From Merdicola sp905200315 (GTDB lineage Bacteria; Bacillota; Clostridia; TANB77; CAG-508), in contig CABPZP010000002.1 in the NCBI GenBank assembly GCA_902461935.1, positions 55,446 to 119,445 of the forward strand: a stretch of 64,000 bases of DNA, in the 5' to 3' direction. The notes beneath the pieces were generated by a model. The model worked only from the letters and a program-made list of their open reading frames with translations, was not told the origin of the DNA and made no database searches. Shown in pieces: positions 25,682 through 33,840 of the stretch (within the stretch, counting starts at the first letter, position 1; each line of letters starts with the position of its first letter). The translations under genes and the position numbers were made by a program.

Positions 25682-26122
25682 ATGTTAAAAGAAAAATTAA
25701 TGGAAGATTTAAAACAATCTATGAAAGATAAAAATGTTGTAAGAAAGAATGTTGTACAAATGGTAAGAGCAGCAATATTACAATTTGAAAAGGATAATGG
25801 GATAGAAGTAGAAGATAACAAAATTTTAGATATAATAGCTAAAGAGGTAAAAAAGAGAAAAGATTCTTTAGCAGATTTTGAAAAAGCCAAAAGAGAAGAT
25901 TTAATAAATCAAGCAAAAGAAGAAATAACAATATTAGAGGAATATTTACCAAAACAACTTACAAAAGAAGAATTAACAGAAAAAGTAAAAGAAATAATAG
26001 AAAAAACCGGAGCCACAACAATGAAAGATATGGGAAAAGTTATGAAGGCATGTAAGGAAGAAATAGGTGCTTCAGCAGATGGAAAAGCAATAAACGAAGT
26101 AGTTAAAGAAATATTAGCATAA
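25682..26122 (+). CDS. yqeY: GatB/YqeY-domain protein
   Basis: 146 aa, full-length YqeY. Begins MLKEKLMEDLKQSMKDKN and carries the helical repeat LADFEKAKREDLINQAKEEITILEEYLPKQLTKEEL and GKVMKACKEEIG typical of the family, which resembles the tRNA-binding tail of GatB. Biological role unclear; often linked to translation genes. The ORF is open farther upstream, but AAGGAG lies 7 nt before this ATG. A terminator follows. Confidence 0.93.
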   Translation: MLKEKLMEDLKQSMKDKNVVRKNVVQMVRAAILQFEKDNGIEVEDNKILDIIAKEVKKRKDSLADFEKAKREDLINQAKEEITILEEYLPKQLTKEELTEKVKEIIEKTGATTMKDMGKVMKACKEEIGASADGKAINEVVKEILA

Positions 26123-26130
26123 AAAATAAA

Positions 26131-26161
26131 ATTGACAAAGATAGATCTTTGCCAATTTTTA
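26131..26161 (+). terminator. yqeY terminator
   Basis: ATTG-CAAAGAT/ATCTTTG-CAAT stem with one mismatch, then a T5 tail. Confidence 0.75.
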
Positions 26162-26194
26162 TATGAAGATAAAAAATATAGGAGAAATGAAAAA

Positions 26195-26869
26195 ATGACA
26201 AGAACAAAATTATCAGAAAGAGTACTTCCAACATATACAAAAGGTGAAGAAATATTTAATATGGTTTCACATATAGTTGGAGGAGTATTAGGTATTGTAG
26301 CAATTGTACTATGCAGTGTATTTGCGGCAATAAGACATAATCCGTATGGAGTTGTAAGTGGAGTAATATTTGGAATTTCTATGGTAATACTTTATACATT
26401 TTCAAGTATTTATCATGGAATGAAACCAAACACAAAAAGGAAAAAAATATTTCAAATATTTGACCATTGTGCAATATTTTTATTAATAGCAGGGTCCTAT
26501 ACTCCATTTGCATTATGTACTTTAAGAGAATATAATACTGCCCTTGGGTGGTGGATTTTTGGAATAATATGGGCAGCGGCAATACTTGGAATAACTTTAA
26601 ATGCTATAGATTTAAAAAAATATAAAGTATTTTCTATGATATGTTATTTAGTAATGGGCTGGTGCATAATAATAAAAATTAACATATTACCCAAATTACT
26701 TGGAACAACAGGTTTTGTTTTATTAGTTACAGGAGGCATAATATATACAATAGGAGCTATATTATATGGTTTAGGAAGAAAACATAAATATATACATTCA
26801 ATATTTCATTTATTCATATTTTTTGCAAATTTATTACACTTTTTATGTATTTTATTATATGTAATATAA
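26195..26869 (+). CDS. Hemolysin III / YqfA family (PAQR-like) membrane protein
   Basis: About 224 aa with seven membrane helices. Family motifs: E..N..SH..G near the N-terminus (GEEIFNMVSHIVGG), S-IYHG in helix 3 (FSSIYHGM), D-HCAIFLLIAGSYTPF, and the C-terminal H-x3-H pattern (HSIFHLFIFFANLLHF) that supply the proposed metal ligands. Not shown to be a true toxin in most bacteria; membrane homeostasis is more likely. I start at MTRTK (SD GGAG); the upstream extension overlaps the preceding terminator. A terminator (26881-26909) follows. Confidence 0.9.
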   Translation: MTRTKLSERVLPTYTKGEEIFNMVSHIVGGVLGIVAIVLCSVFAAIRHNPYGVVSGVIFGISMVILYTFSSIYHGMKPNTKRKKIFQIFDHCAIFLLIAGSYTPFALCTLREYNTALGWWIFGIIWAAAILGITLNAIDLKKYKVFSMICYLVMGWCIIIKINILPKLLGTTGFVLLVTGGIIYTIGAILYGLGRKHKYIHSIFHLFIFFANLLHFLCILLYVI

Positions 26870-26880
26870 TTTTTTTATTA

Positions 26881-26909
26881 AATGTCAATTTTATATTGAC
26901 ATTTTTTTT
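26881..26909 (+). terminator. Terminator after the hemolysin III family gene
   Basis: AATGTCAA, 7-nt loop, TTGACATT, then T8. Confidence 0.88.
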
Positions 26910-26936
26910 ATTTAATCATACAATATAAATGTGAAC

Positions 26937-26956
26937 ATATGAATAAGTATTCATAT
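26937..26956 (+). promoter_or_regulatory. ArsR/SmtB-family operator
   Basis: Perfect 9+9 inverted repeat ATATGAATA-AG-TATTCATAT, closely matching the 12-2-12 type operators of CzrA/CadC-like zinc and cadmium repressors. It lies about 20 nt before the ArsR-family start codon. Confidence 0.8.
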
Positions 26957-26978
26957 AACGAAAGAATGGAGAATATAT

Positions 26979-27335
26979 ATGGAAGTAGAAGAAAATCAAG
27001 AACAAAACATTATAAGATTAGATACAGTAAATAAAGTTAAAGAAAATATGTTAGAAGAAGAAAAAATATTCGATTTAGCCGAATTATTCAAAGTATTTGC
27101 AGACTCTACTAGAATGAAAATTATTTGTGCACTTGAAGAAAAAGAACTTTGTGTAGGAGAAATAGCCTATATAACAAATTCAACACAAAGTGCAATATCA
27201 CATCAGCTTAGAGTTTTGAAACAAGCAAAACTTGTAAAATACAGAAAAGATGGAAAAGTGGTTTATTATAGCTTAGACGATGACCACGTAATAGAAATTG
27301 TAAAGAAAGGTCGTGAACATATTGAAGAAGTATAG
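26979..27335 (+). CDS. ArsR/SmtB-family metal-sensing repressor (CzrA/CadC-like)
   Basis: 118 aa. Winged helix: DLAELFKVFADSTRMKIICAL...ELCVGEIAYITNSTQSAISHQLRVLKQAKLVKYRKDGKVVYYSL. The C-terminal helix DDDHVIEIVKKGREHIEE fits the alpha5 zinc site (D-x-H-x10-H-x2-E/H). The N-terminal cysteines of CadC are absent, so zinc/cobalt sensing is more likely than cadmium/lead. It should repress itself and the overlapping P-type ATPase through the operator at 26937-26956. Confidence 0.9.
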   Translation: MEVEENQEQNIIRLDTVNKVKENMLEEEKIFDLAELFKVFADSTRMKIICALEEKELCVGEIAYITNSTQSAISHQLRVLKQAKLVKYRKDGKVVYYSLDDDHVIEIVKKGREHIEEV

Positions 27336-29397
27336 ATATGATGTTATTGATTTAGACTGTGCAAATTGTGCTAAAAAAATTGAAGATAAAATAGCAAAAA
27401 CAGAAGGTTATAAAAATGTTATATTAAATTATTCCACATTAAAATTATCTTTTGAAACAGATAAAGAAAATCCTTTAAAAGAAATAAGAGAAATAGTTCA
27501 AAAAATGGAGCCAGATACTCAAATTGTAGAAGAAAAAAAGGAAAATACTAAAACAGAAAATGAAAGCAAAAAAATTAATATGGAAATAATTAGATTAATT
27601 ATAGGAATTTATATTGCAGCTATAGGTTCTATGGGAGTATTTTCAAATGAATTAATAAATACCTTATGTATAATTGCAGGATATGTAATTTTATTATTTA
27701 AAACAGCAAAAAAAGCATTGAAATTGTTATGGAAAAACCATAGTTTAGATGAAAGTGCTCTAATTACTATCTCATGTATAGGTGCATATTTAATAGGAAA
27801 ACAAAGTGAAGGTTTAATGGTTATTGCATTATATGAAATAGGAGAAATACTAGAAGATAAAGCTGTTAATAAAAGTAGAAAATCTATAAAAGAATTAATG
27901 AATATAAAACCAGAATATGCAAATTTAAAAGAAAAAAATGAAACTAAAAAGGTATCACCTGAAAATGTAAAAATAGGAGATATAATTGTTGTAAAAAACG
28001 GAGAAAAAATACCTTTAGATGGTATTGTAACAAAAGGAAATAGTTCATTAAATACAGCAGCTCTAACAGGAGAATCTAAATTACAAAATGTAAAAGTTGG
28101 AGATAAAGTTTTATCTGGAAGCATAAATGTAGAAGGATTAATAGAAGTAAAAGTTACAGAAAAATACGAAAATTCAACAGTTAGCAAAGTTTTACAATTA
28201 GTTGAAACTGCAACAGATAGAAAAGCAAAAACAGAAAACTTTGTATCAAAAGCAGCAAAGATATATACACCAATAGTTATAGGCCTTGCGATTATAGTTG
28301 CAGTATTTATGCCATTGGTAATAAAAAGTGTAAGTTATAGTGAAAGTATTTACAAAGCTCTAGTATTCTTAGTAATTTCTTGCCCATGTTCAATTGCTAT
28401 ATCTGTTCCACTAAGTTATTTTTCTGGAATAGGTAAATCATCTAAAGAAGGAATTTTAGTAAAAGGAAGCGATTACTTAGATGGAATAAAAAATATAAAA
28501 GAAATAGTTTTTGATAAAACAGGAACAATTACAACAGGAAAATTTGAAGTTGTAGAAGTTAAAACTTATGGAGAATTAAGCGAGGAAGAAGTTTATAAAT
28601 ATTTTGCATATGGAGAAAAATTCTCAAATCATCCAATTGCAAAATCTATTTTAGAATATAAAAAAATAGATATAGATGAAAGTAAAGTAAAAAAATTAAA
28701 AGAAATATCAGGAAAAGGGATTTCATATGAAGTTGAAGGAAAAACAATAAAAATAGGAAATAAAGAATTAGTAGAAGAAAAAACAAATAGAGAAGATAAT
28801 GGAACAGCTCTATATTTATCAGTAGATGGAAAAGTAGAAGGAGCAATAATATTAAAAGACAAAATTAAAGATAATATGAAAAATACATTTGAGAAATTCA
28901 AAAAATTAGGAATTAAAACAAGAATGTTTACAGGAGACAGAAAAGAAGTAGCCAAAGAAGTTGCAAATGAAGTAGGAATAGATGAATATAAAGCAGAAAT
29001 GTTACCACAAGACAAATTTAATGAATTAGAAAAAGTAATAGAAAGCAATAAAGATGAAAACTACAAAGTAGCATTTGTAGGAGATGGAATAAATGATAGT
29101 CCAGTAATAGCAAGAGCAGACATAGGAATATCTATGGGAGGAGTAGGTGCAAGCAGTGCAATAGAAGCCTCAGACGTTGTAATAATGACAGATGAAATAG
29201 AAAAAATAATAACAGGAATACGTATTTCTAAAAAAACAAATAGAATAATAAAAGAAAACCTAGTATTTTCAATAGGAATAAAAATATTAGTATTGCTACT
29301 TACAATACTTGGAATATCAGATATGTGGGAAGCAGTATTTGCAGATGTAGGAGTAACATTAATAACAATTTTTAATACACTTAGAATTTTAAAATAA
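27313..29397 (+). CDS. Heavy-metal P1B-type ATPase (Zn2+/Cd2+ exporter, ZntA/CadA-like)
   Basis: 694 aa. N-terminal HMA domain with C16-A-N-C19, then membrane helices, actuator motif TGES (252-255), CPC metal site in helix 6 (357-359), phosphorylation site D401 in DKTGTIT, the HP nucleotide-domain motif (SNHPIAKS) and GDGINDSP. CPC plus an ArsR partner predicts export of Zn2+, Cd2+ or Pb2+. The GTG at 27313 overlaps the regulator by 23 nt; TTG 27322 is an alternative. Its stop is followed by a REP hairpin that may terminate the operon. Confidence 0.93.
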   Translation: MNILKKYRYDVIDLDCANCAKKIEDKIAKTEGYKNVILNYSTLKLSFETDKENPLKEIREIVQKMEPDTQIVEEKKENTKTENESKKINMEIIRLIIGIYIAAIGSMGVFSNELINTLCIIAGYVILLFKTAKKALKLLWKNHSLDESALITISCIGAYLIGKQSEGLMVIALYEIGEILEDKAVNKSRKSIKELMNIKPEYANLKEKNETKKVSPENVKIGDIIVVKNGEKIPLDGIVTKGNSSLNTAALTGESKLQNVKVGDKVLSGSINVEGLIEVKVTEKYENSTVSKVLQLVETATDRKAKTENFVSKAAKIYTPIVIGLAIIVAVFMPLVIKSVSYSESIYKALVFLVISCPCSIAISVPLSYFSGIGKSSKEGILVKGSDYLDGIKNIKEIVFDKTGTITTGKFEVVEVKTYGELSEEEVYKYFAYGEKFSNHPIAKSILEYKKIDIDESKVKKLKEISGKGISYEVEGKTIKIGNKELVEEKTNREDNGTALYLSVDGKVEGAIILKDKIKDNMKNTFEKFKKLGIKTRMFTGDRKEVAKEVANEVGIDEYKAEMLPQDKFNELEKVIESNKDENYKVAFVGDGINDSPVIARADIGISMGGVGASSAIEASDVVIMTDEIEKIITGIRISKKTNRIIKENLVFSIGIKILVLLLTILGISDMWEAVFADVGVTLITIFNTLRILK

Positions 29398-29399
29398 AT

Positions 29400-29427
29400 T
29401 TGTAGGGGCGACCATTGGTCGCCCTTT
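29400..29427 (+). repeat. REP-like hairpin acting as terminator
   Basis: GTAGGGG foot and stem GGGCGACC/GGTCGCCC followed by TTTT, immediately after the ATPase stop. It probably serves as the operon terminator. Confidence 0.8.
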
Positions 29428-29508
29428 TATAAATAAAAGTTAATATTTTTCAAAATAACAATCTGTATAAAAACTATATAAAATTACTATTTTTTAAATT
29501 ATTATCAA

Positions 29509-29538
29509 TTGACAAAAAGCATACATATAGAATAAAAT
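29509..29538 (+). promoter_or_regulatory. Promoter of the ydjI-like operon
   Basis: TTGACA (29509-29514), 18-nt spacer, TAAAAT (29533-29538); SD AGGAGG follows before 29573. Confidence 0.65.
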
Positions 29539-29572
29539 TAACTTGTATTAATAAATTTTAGGAGGAAAAATT

Positions 29573-30754
29573 ATGGGATTAATTAAAGCAACTATAGGTG
29601 CTGTTGGAAGCACTTTAAATGATCAATGGAAAGAAGCAATTAGATGTGATGAAATGGGTAATGATATTTTAATGAAAAAAGTTACTACCAAAAATGGAGT
29701 TATTTCAAATGGAAGTGCAATTATAGTAGGACCAGGACAATGTGCTATTATTTTTGATAATGGTAGAGTTATAGATGCAACAGCAGAAGAAGGATACTAT
29801 AAATTTGATACATCTTCTACACCTTCTTTATTTGAAGGTGAATTTAAAGGAATGTTCAAAGAAATGTGGCAAAGATTTACATTTAATGGAGCATCTGCAA
29901 AACAACAAGCAGTATTTTTCTTTAATATTAAAGAAATTATAAATAACAAATTTGGTACACCAGCACCAGTAATGTATGACGATTGGTCTCATGCAATACC
30001 AAATCAAATGACAGGTGAAACTCTTCCTTTATCTGTTTTTATAAAATGTTTTGGGACATATACATTTAAAATTACAAATCCTGCAACATTTATGAATGAA
30101 ATAGCAGGAATGAGTGATGAATATAGAAAAGATGAATTGTTAGAACAAATGAGAAGCGAAGTTATGGATTCGTTTGAAAAAGTATTAAATCAATTAGGAT
30201 GTGTAAATAAAATACCAGTTCGTTCACTTCCAAGCCAAAAAGATAAGGTAAAAGAAATAATGGCAGAAGGTAATTACGATGAAGCAATACAAAAAAGAGG
30301 AATTTCTATAATAGAATTTAATATTGAATCTGTTTCACTAGATGAAGAATCACAAGAAAAAATTAATAATTATGAATTAAGTTCAAACGCATATATGCAA
30401 CAAGGAACAATGGTTGGAGCATATGCTCAATCTATGAAAGATGCTGCAAATAATCCAAATGGAGCAACAAATGGTTTTGTAGGAGTAGGAATGGCAAATA
30501 TGGCATCTGGAGGAATTATGGGAGGAGCTACAATATCTCCATGGCAAAATGCTACACCAGCACAAAATAATTCTAATAATACAACAACAACTGCAGAAGC
30601 ATGGGAATGCCCAAATTGTAAAAAACAAGTAAATGGCAATTTCTGTCCAGATTGCGGAACCAAAAGACCAGAAAAAGCATTTTGTCCAAATTGTGGTAAA
30701 AAAGTAGATAAAAACACAAAATTTTGCCCAGACTGTGGAACAAAATTAAATTAA
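29573..30754 (+). CDS. SPFH-domain protein with C-terminal zinc ribbons (YdjI-like)
   Basis: 393 aa. The SPFH 'virion core' part (about 20-270: GSAIIVGPGQCAIIFDNGRV...QQAVFFFNIKEI...GISIIEFNIESVSL) is followed by a Gly/Ala/Asn-rich linker (about 285-340) and two zinc ribbons with CPNC...CPDC and CPNC...CPDC pairs. This matches B. subtilis YdjI, which with YdjG and YdjH helps bring PspA to stressed membranes. The next two genes are ydjG- and ydjH-like, so the module is conserved, but in order I-G-H and with no pspA beside it. Confidence 0.85.
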   Translation: MGLIKATIGAVGSTLNDQWKEAIRCDEMGNDILMKKVTTKNGVISNGSAIIVGPGQCAIIFDNGRVIDATAEEGYYKFDTSSTPSLFEGEFKGMFKEMWQRFTFNGASAKQQAVFFFNIKEIINNKFGTPAPVMYDDWSHAIPNQMTGETLPLSVFIKCFGTYTFKITNPATFMNEIAGMSDEYRKDELLEQMRSEVMDSFEKVLNQLGCVNKIPVRSLPSQKDKVKEIMAEGNYDEAIQKRGISIIEFNIESVSLDEESQEKINNYELSSNAYMQQGTMVGAYAQSMKDAANNPNGATNGFVGVGMANMASGGIMGGATISPWQNATPAQNNSNNTTTTAEAWECPNCKKQVNGNFCPDCGTKRPEKAFCPNCGKKVDKNTKFCPDCGTKLN

Positions 30755-30757
30755 AAT

Positions 30758-30816
30758 AGAAAGGAAATAATCAATTAATAAATTAATATTTTTATGTAAT
30801 TGATTAATAGTAAGTT
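30758..30816 (+). promoter_or_regulatory. Split ribosome-binding site: SD, hairpin, start codon
   Basis: GAAAGGA (30759-30765), then TAATCAATT (30768-30776) pairing with AATTGATTA (30798-30806), then the ATG at 30817. The hairpin would bring SD and start to about 13 nt apart. Closely similar to 19377-19438. Confidence 0.45.
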
Positions 30817-31851
30817 ATGAAAACAACTGTAGATAACAAATGTCCAAGTTGTGGAGCAAACATAAAATTTGACCAAACGTTGCAAAAGTGGAAATGTGAA
30901 TATTGTGGGATGTCTTATAACATTGAGGATTTTGAAAAACAACAAGCAAAAGAAGGTAATGAAAACTTAGATATAAATATAGATGAATACACATGCCCTA
31001 ACTGCGGAGCAACAGTTGTAACAGATGAAAATACTGTTGCTACACATTGTGTATATTGTGGAAATACAGCAATAATGAAAAATAGATTACAAGGTGAATT
31101 TAAGCCAGATAAATTAATTCCATTTGCAACAAAAAAAGAAGACGCAATAAATGAATTTCAAAAAAATGTAAAGAAAAGATGGTTTTCACCACCAGATTTT
31201 CATAATGAAGAAAATATTGAAAAAATAACAGGAGTATATATTCCGTTTTGGCTATACGATGGAAAAACAACAGGAGATATAACAGCAACTGCAGAGAGAA
31301 TAAGAAGCTGGTCATCAGGAAGTTACAGATATACAGAAACTTCCACATATAATTGCGTAAGAAACGGAGAATTAGAAATTACAGATTTGCCAGTAGATGG
31401 TTCTACCAAATTTGAAGATGAAATAATGGATTCAATAGAGCCATATAACTACAGTAAATTTGTGCCTTTTAATAGATCATATTTATCAGGCTTTTTAGCA
31501 GAAAAGTATGATTTAACTCAAGATGAAGTGTATGATAGAGCGAAAACAAGAATGGAAAATACCACAGTAAATGAGCTAAAGAAAACAATAACTGGATATA
31601 ATACAGTTTCTATAAATAGTAGCAATGTTAATATTCAAAAAGGAAAAGTAGAATATGCTCTTTTGCCAGTGTGGATGTTAAATATAAAATATAAAGAGAA
31701 AATGTACACATTCGCCATGAATGGTCAAACAAGGCAAGTTGTAGGAAAAGTGCCAGTATGTATAAGTAAGGTAATAAAAAAAGGAATATTATTCTTTGGA
31801 ATAGGCTTTGCTTTAGCATTTTTATATAATATTATAAGGGGAATGATGTAA
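30817..31851 (+). CDS. TFIIB-type zinc-ribbon membrane protein (YdjG-like)
   Basis: 344 aa. Two N-terminal zinc ribbons (CPSCGANI...CEYCG and CPNCGATV...CVYCG), then a beta-rich region (GVYIPFWLYDGKTTGDITATAERIRSW) and one C-terminal membrane helix (KKGILFFGIGFALAFLYNII). The pattern matches B. subtilis YdjG and relatives. It has no ordinary SD next to the ATG; see the split SD-hairpin site. The stop overlaps closely with the next gene (ATGTAAATG), indicating coupled translation. Confidence 0.82.
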   Translation: MKTTVDNKCPSCGANIKFDQTLQKWKCEYCGMSYNIEDFEKQQAKEGNENLDINIDEYTCPNCGATVVTDENTVATHCVYCGNTAIMKNRLQGEFKPDKLIPFATKKEDAINEFQKNVKKRWFSPPDFHNEENIEKITGVYIPFWLYDGKTTGDITATAERIRSWSSGSYRYTETSTYNCVRNGELEITDLPVDGSTKFEDEIMDSIEPYNYSKFVPFNRSYLSGFLAEKYDLTQDEVYDRAKTRMENTTVNELKKTITGYNTVSINSSNVNIQKGKVEYALLPVWMLNIKYKEKMYTFAMNGQTRQVVGKVPVCISKVIKKGILFFGIGFALAFLYNIIRGMM

Positions 31852-32736
31852 ATGAATAAAAAAATAAAGATAGTTTTAGGCTTAGCAATTTCTTTAGTAA
31901 TTATAATGTTTTCAAATTCATATGCTACGAGTACATATTATAGTGATGAAGCAACATATAGAAACGACTCTAGCACATATAATAGCAATACATATACTAC
32001 AAATTCACAAAAGGCTAAAGCAAATACACCCGTGGTAGATGCAACAAAAAAGATATACGATTATGCAAATTTAATAACAAAAGATGAAGAAGAAGTTTTA
32101 TATAATAAAGTTCAAGAATTTATAAATAAATACGATATGGATATGGCAATAGTAACAATAAATTCAAATCCAAAATCATCATCTATGGCATATGCGGATG
32201 ACTTTTATGATTATAATAATTTTGGAAAAGGAACAAACAAAACTGGACTACTATTTTTAATAGATATGCAAAATAGAAATATGTGGATTTCAACAACAGG
32301 TGATGCAATAAACATATATACAGATAGTAGAATAAATACAATTTTGGACTATACATATGATAAAATATCAAATGAAGATTATAATGGGTGTGCAGAGCAA
32401 TTTATAGATAAAGCAAGCTACTTTGCAAATAAAGGACTAACAGGAGGAAGCAAAGTAGTAACAGTTCCTAAAATGATATGTAACTCATTAATATTTGCTG
32501 GAATAGTAACAATAGTTTTTATATGTATAGGTCTTGCAACACATAGAAAACCAAAAAAGAAAAAAGAAGCAAGCAACTATATAACTCAACCATTAAAATT
32601 AAGTAACAAATTAGATACATTTTTAGATAAACACGTATCAAAAGTAAAAATAGAAACATCGTCAAGTTCAGGAGGAAGCTCAACGCACAGTGGAAGTAGT
32701 GGAACATCACACGGCGGAGGCGGAAGAAGTTTCTAA
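31852..32736 (+). CDS. TPM-domain membrane protein (YdjH-like)
   Basis: 294 aa. Signal peptide or signal anchor (IKIVLGLAISLVIIMFSNSYA), then a TPM (TLP18.3/Psb32/MOLO-1) domain of about 80-205 (IYDYANLITKDEEEVLYNKVQEF...DMAIVTINS...GLLFLIDMQNRNMWISTTGDAI), one membrane helix (SLIFAGIVTIVFICIGLA), a basic patch and a Ser/Gly-rich tail ending GGGGRSF. Last gene of the YdjI-YdjG-YdjH-like operon. A second TPM protein with LemA occurs at 51828. A terminator follows at 32754-32808. Confidence 0.85.
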   Translation: MNKKIKIVLGLAISLVIIMFSNSYATSTYYSDEATYRNDSSTYNSNTYTTNSQKAKANTPVVDATKKIYDYANLITKDEEEVLYNKVQEFINKYDMDMAIVTINSNPKSSSMAYADDFYDYNNFGKGTNKTGLLFLIDMQNRNMWISTTGDAINIYTDSRINTILDYTYDKISNEDYNGCAEQFIDKASYFANKGLTGGSKVVTVPKMICNSLIFAGIVTIVFICIGLATHRKPKKKKEASNYITQPLKLSNKLDTFLDKHVSKVKIETSSSSGGSSTHSGSSGTSHGGGGRSF

Positions 32737-32753
32737 AAAATAAATTATATTTA

Positions 32754-32808
32754 AAAAATGACAAATAAATTGTTTTTAATCAACAAATATATTTGTCATT
32801 TTATTATA
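32754..32808 (+). terminator. Terminator of the ydjI-like operon
   Basis: AAAATGACAAAT...ATTTGTCATTTT stem with internal extension (TTG/CAA) and a T-rich tail. A decayed REP (lead-in GTCAAACGTTATAGG, from 32823) follows. Confidence 0.75.
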
Positions 32809-32939
32809 GTATAAAAATTATCGTCAAACGTTATAGGAGTGCTATACTTATGGTGATTCAGAATAGATTAATTATTTTTTGTTGAAAAAGAAAAATTAAA
32901 ATATTATTAGTAAAATTAAATAAAAAAGCCAAATAAGTA

Positions 32940-33283
32940 TTGACTTACGGCTGAAAGCATTGTATAATATTTAAGCATGAGTTTAGCGTTGAAGTAGAAT
33001 GTGGCTACAAAGTACTACGGATGTAAGACTTTGGAGGGAACTTCTATGGAGTATGTCTTGGCTTAGACCGGGCGGTAAGTTCTTTTAATTCATATAAAAT
33101 TTTTATATTTTATAGAAGTAAAAGATACAATTAAATATAATTTAGTTGTATATAAAAACAATTAAGCACTTATCCCAAGAAAAAGCATGCAAAACTTGGG
33201 TTTTTATATTGGAGTTTTAAGAAACACCAGGGTGCGTTTGAACTTGCCTAGGTAAAATTATATTTTAAGGAGGGAAAATTACT
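32940..33283 (+). promoter_or_regulatory. S10 operon promoter and long leader with attenuator
   Basis: TTGACT (32940-32945), 17-nt spacer, TATAAT (32963-32968), then about 310 nt of untranslated leader before rpsJ. The leader is more GC-rich than the surrounding gaps and has no ORF with an SD. It contains a terminator-like hairpin CCCAAG...CTTGGG with T5 (33174-33205), followed by about 55 nt (GGAG...CACCAGGGTGCG...) before the rpsJ SD. Transcription attenuation by a ribosomal protein (L4 in other bacteria) is the natural guess. The 32809-32939 part holds only the decayed REP and AT-rich sequence. Confidence 0.65.
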
Positions 33284-33613
33284 ATGGCAACAACAAAACA
33301 AATGGTAGGAAGTGAGAAAATAAGAATAAGATTAAAAGCTTATGATCACGTAGTTTTAGATCAGTCTGCTGAAAAAATAGTAGATACTGCTAAGGGTACA
33401 GGAGCTAAAGTTTCAGGTCCTATTCCACTACCAACACAAAAAGAAGTTGTAACAATTTTACGTTGTCCTCACAAATACAAAGATTCAAGAGAACAATTTG
33501 AAATGAGAACACATAAAAGAGTTATAGATATTCTTTACCCAACACAAAAAACAGTTGATACATTAATGAAATTAGAATTACCAGCTGGTGTTGAAATAGA
33601 AATAAAATTATAG
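33284..33613 (+). CDS. rpsJ: 30S ribosomal protein S10
   Basis: 109 aa, slightly long at the N-terminus (MATTKQMVGSEKIRIRLKAYDH). The signature VSGPIPLPTQKEVVTILRCPHKYKDSREQFEMRTHKR is intact. It is part of the 30S head and is also NusB's antitermination partner. First gene of the S10 operon, with SD AAGGAGGG. The 227-nt gap to rplC contains a roughly 105-nt palindromic element. Confidence 0.98.
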   Translation: MATTKQMVGSEKIRIRLKAYDHVVLDQSAEKIVDTAKGTGAKVSGPIPLPTQKEVVTILRCPHKYKDSREQFEMRTHKRVIDILYPTQKTVDTLMKLELPAGVEIEIKL

Positions 33614-33700
33614 TTTAGAGCTTACTATAAAATTACTTCTATATTTATAGAAGAAAAAACTCAAAAAACCATGCTACTTTAATAAACAAAATAAAGAAAT

Positions 33701-33825
33701 CAAAAACGAGTATTGCTAGGCAAATGAAATAAAATTTTTGAGGCAGTACGTTTGTACGGCGATAAAATTTTATTGAAATTTAACAACGCAAGACGAAGTT
33801 TTTCATTTATTTAGTAGCCAATAGT
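33701..33825 (+). repeat. Palindromic spacer element, copy X (rpsJ-rplC)
   Basis: Nested hairpins: AATAAAATTTT (33728-33738) pairs with AAAATTTTATT (33764-33774) around GTAC-GTTT-GTAC, flanked by outer pairing CAAATGAA/TTCATTT. The flanks match copy Y at 35860 almost base for base (CGAGTATTGCTAGG, TGAAATTTAACAACGCAAGACGAAG). Confidence 0.65.
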
Positions 33826-33840
33826 TAGGAGGAAAGAAAT

